This document shows positions 60,951 through 64,000 of a DNA stretch of 64,000 nucleotides, in pieces; within the stretch, counting starts at the first letter, position 1, and each line of letters starts with the position of its first letter. Source of the DNA: Moringa oleifera (lineage: Eukaryota > Streptophyta > Magnoliopsida > Brassicales > Moringaceae); the NCBI GenBank assembly GCA_021397835.1, contig JAJFZO010000566.1, positions 2,666,001 to 2,730,000 on the forward strand, given 5' to 3'. A program made the position numbers and the translations under genes. The notes below the pieces were generated by a model that was given only the letters and a program-made list of their open reading frames with translations, was not told where the DNA came from and searched no databases.

Positions 60951-63560
60951 CAAAATTTTGATTTAGTTTTCCTTGGGTTTTTATAAGTGTACACAAGTTT
61001 GTTTATTTATAAGCGTGGGGAGTCGGTTGTTTTGTAATATTATTAATCGAATTTTATTTGTGATTCTTCCACTTACTGCATTTACTATGTTTTTAGTTTT
61101 TTTTTTCTCCCACCTTTGTCTCTTGATTTTTCCCATCAAATGTTCCATCTCAACTTCTAAAAATAGATATCATTTTGTGGCACTCATCCTTGATGCACAT
61201 TTCTGTAACTCCGATCATTTCTTGTAGTTGTTTGAATTTTCCTCGTGATAACACCTTAGTAAATATATATGTCAATTGTTCTTTAAACCTGTAATGCTAG
61301 CCATTTTAATGGAGTAATATTTTATGGCTATGTGTTTTGTTCTATTGCGTGACACGAGATTTTTTCATCATTGCTATTGTTGATGTGTTGTCACAATAAA
61401 TCTTTGTTTCTTCATTTTGTAGCTCTCCCATTTTCTCAAGTATGTGCTTTGACCATATAGCTTGACTCACAATTAATGCTACTACAATGTATCCTGCCTT
61501 TGCTGAAACTTGTGCAATTGTTACTTATTTAATACTAAATAAAGATCCTCAAGGTTATTGTGAATGCGTAACTTGAGATACGTTTTATGTCGTTCAATGA
61601 TCCTACTCAATCACTATCATTGTAAGTGACTAATCATGAGTCAATTATGGATCCATACCATATGCTATAGTTCTTTATTGCTTATAAGTAACGTAGTATT
61701 CGTTTTGCCACTCCATGCTAAACTTGCCTTGGATTTTACATGAATTTTGATAGTAAATTGGCCGCATACATAATATTTGGTTTCATAGTTGTCAAGTTGA
61801 GTAAGCTCCCAATAAGGCTTCACAATGTTGATGTGTCGGCTATTGATGTACCATTTTTTTTTCTTGGTACTTTATTGTTATCCAATGGAGTTGAAACTGG
61901 TTTGCAACCTTCCATCTTAAACTTCTTTAAGAGACTAGTGGTGTACTTCTTCTAAGGAATGAAGATTCCATATTTTTGTTGAGTTATCTCAATTCCAATA
62001 AAGTAGTGTATCATATTCACATCAATCATTTCGAATGTGTTCATCATGTCTTCTTTGAATTTCTTGATCATCTTGTCACTGTTTTCTATGTAGATAAAGT
62101 CATCGATATGTAGAGATAATGAGTGTGTTGTTCGCAGCTTGGGTTTGAATGTAAACTGATGGCTCACTTAAGCTCTTCTTGAATCCTTGCCCATTGAAGT
62201 ACTCGTCAGTTCTGCTATACTAGACTCATGGGACTTGTTTTAGGCTATATAATAGCTTATTTAATATGAAAATGTTGTCTTTTCGATCTTGCATCACGAA
62301 CTCTTGTGGTTACTTTGCATGTATTTTTTTCTCTTTAGGCAGCCATTGAGGAATGCGGACTTGATATTTAGTTCATAAATTTTCCATTTCTTTTGAGCTA
62401 TTTATCTAGTGTTTTATTTGTCCAGACATGTAAATGGAGAAAATTTATCGTTGTAGTCGACATCAAATTGTTGTACTTATTCCTTAGCTACAAGTCTTAC
62501 TTTGTATATTTGAACTGAGTCATCAAAGTTAAGTTTTGTCTTAAGACCTAACTACGAGCTCCTTTTTCTCGTTTTTCTCGATCATCTTCATTTATTCTTT
62601 CTTAGCTTTCATCCATATATATTGTTTCAAAGTTGCTTTATAATTCTCTGGCTCTATTACTATCAAGTTGCATGTCTCATATATCTTGATCAATGATTTT
62701 TTTCTTTTTGGTGATAATTCTAGCAAAGAGTTTCCGCATGGTGCTGATTTTCACGTTGTTGGTGATTTTGATTGTATGTGCTTGTCTTCATTTTATTGTT
62801 AAGGAGGAGTTGACAAGCTGATGTTCTTTTTTTTTTTTTTTATAATCTTTCTATCTCTCGATCTTCATCGAACTGTTGATAATTAGTTTCTTTATTTTCA
62901 AGTCATAAACTTGATATCTTTGAATTGTGTTATAAGCCTAAAAAGATATTTTCTATGTTTGTTTGTTTGTTTGGCTTGCTTCTTTTCAGTTTTGGGATTT
63001 GCACATAACCAATGCACCCAAGGACCTTGAGATGTTTTTGTGAAGGCTTTTGTTCAATCCAAACTTTGATGTCTTGTTTTGCATGGTCTTGGTTGGACAT
63101 TAATTGAGTAGGTAGATTATTGTGCTTACGACCTCTACCCAAAAGGTTTTAGGTAGATTTTTCACCATCAGCATTGCTCTTGCCACTTCCATGATTGTTT
63201 TATTCTTATTTTCTAATACTTCATTTTTGCTCTAAAACGTAGTTGATAATAAGTCGATGTTGCACACCATTTTCATGGAATTCATTGAATTTTTTTTTAT
63301 CTTATTGTCTTTATAATGCAGCCACTTTGTTTTTTGGTATGAGTTTTAAACTTCTTGATGATTTTAAAGACTTGCGATTTTTCACATGAAAAATAAACTC
63401 ATATCCTTTTTGTATAGTCATTAATAAGGAGAATGAAGTAACTGTTCTGATTATGAGTTGGAGTGTACATCGGTCCACAAACATGGGTGAATTGGCTCCT
63501 TACCTTTTCATACTTTATTAGGAGGAAATGATTGTCAATATTGCTTAGCAATCATATTGT
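60950..63560 (-). mobile_element. Ty1/copia remnant, integrase to RNase H
   Basis: Minus-strand translations follow copia order from high to low coordinate. Integrase core lies at about 63540-63280 (VCGPMYTP...YFILLINDYTK...VYFSCEKSQVFKIIKKF) and the integrase C-terminal part at 63142-62930 (QKHLKVLGCIGYVQIPKLKRSK). The start of RT is at about 62540-62320 (VRLVAKE.VQQFDVDYN...WKIYELNIKSAFLNG) and RT with IDDFIYIENSDKMIKKFKEDMMNTFEM...HYFIGIEITQQ at 62167-61952. RNase H is at about 61530-61240 (SQAIWSKHILEKMG...IYCDNTSTIAMMKKS...EQLTYIFTK). Many stops. Gag and protease are not seen. The 3' LTR may lie below 61150, but its borders are unclear. Confidence 0.87.
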
Positions 63561-63739
63561 TACTCTCCACATAGTGAAGGCAAGTACATACAACCAACAG
63601 TACTAGAATCGACATCACACGAGAACTTATCATCATAATCAATCACAAGAAGAATAAGATCATTGACTTAGATATACGAGACATGTAACTTGACAACAAT
63701 AGAGCTAGAGAGTTATGAAACAACTTCAAAAATAACATG

Positions 63740-64000
63740 TAAGGGAGAAAACTATGGGAAAAAGAAATCAAGATGTCAAGAAGCATGAGATATGGGAGCT
63801 CGTAATCTACCCTAAAATAAAGAAGTCATAGGAGTTAAGTAAGTCTACAAAATAAAACTAAACCCTGGTGGTTTGATCCAAAAACACAAAGCAAGACTTG
63901 TAGCCAAGGGATACACACCACAATTTATGGTCAACTATACTGAGATTTTACTCTAGTTGCATACCTTGACATAATAAAAGTACTAATTGCACTAGCAGAT
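63740..64000 (+). mobile_element. Ty1/copia RT fragment, opposite orientation, cut by window end
   Basis: The + strand reads an RT N-terminal region with frameshifts: WELV...[43 protein letters not shown] near 63790-63950. This is the same domain as in the neighbouring remnant but on the other strand. It therefore belongs to a second element or an inverted piece. The rest lies beyond the window. Confidence 0.85.

Overview
The window is a nuclear segment from a eudicot plant, probably a woody one. Genes have many short introns with GT-AG borders, the spacers are very AT-rich, and Ty1/copia, MITE-like and SINE-like remnants are frequent. The proteins are plant families: copper amine oxidase, CYP706 P450, R2R3-MYB, GPI-anchored lipid-transfer protein, FAM10/HIP and plant DUF659-hAT. 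I cannot name the species. All functions come from reading translations against remembered family features; no database search was run.

Layout. (1) 3.4-12.6 kb: two copper amine oxidase genes in tandem on the + strand. The second lacks one intron that the first has. (2) 13.8-17.0 kb: a decayed glutaredoxin-like fragment, then a minus-strand copia remnant with a recognisable polypurine tract and probable 3' LTR, cut off at a P450 duplication border. (3) 17.0-30.6 kb: a duplicated CYP706 block. Each block holds remains of an older P450 plus a CYP706 gene. The left CYP706 is a frameshift pseudogene with a changed haem motif; the right one reads intact. Between them lie an AT-rich spacer, a copia integrase scrap, a roughly 80-bp minisatellite and a roughly 0.7-kb inverted repeat pair. 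(4) 31.3-38.0 kb: a domesticated-type BED/DUF659/hAT gene and a twin-CX9C (CHCH) protein gene, both minus, each with a 5' UTR intron. (5) 41.6-43.1 kb: an R2R3-MYB gene of the MYB20/43/85 type, minus, followed by nearly 7 kb without genes. (6) 50.0-55.3 kb: an 11-exon gene for the Hsp70-interacting protein HIP, minus, with a SINE-like insertion in its last intron. (7) 56.3-57.7 kb: a three-exon GPI-anchored lipid-transfer protein gene, minus. (8) 59.9-60.4 kb: the first three exons of a probable chloroplast protein. Its next intron or downstream region is filled by two copia remnants in opposite orientation up to the window edge.

The genes do not form an obvious pathway; they look like ordinary neighbours. 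The most informative content is structural: duplicate pairs that date intron change, transposon insertion and pseudogenisation, and the repeat-rich 21.6-25.7 kb interval. I found no convincing undescribed molecular system.
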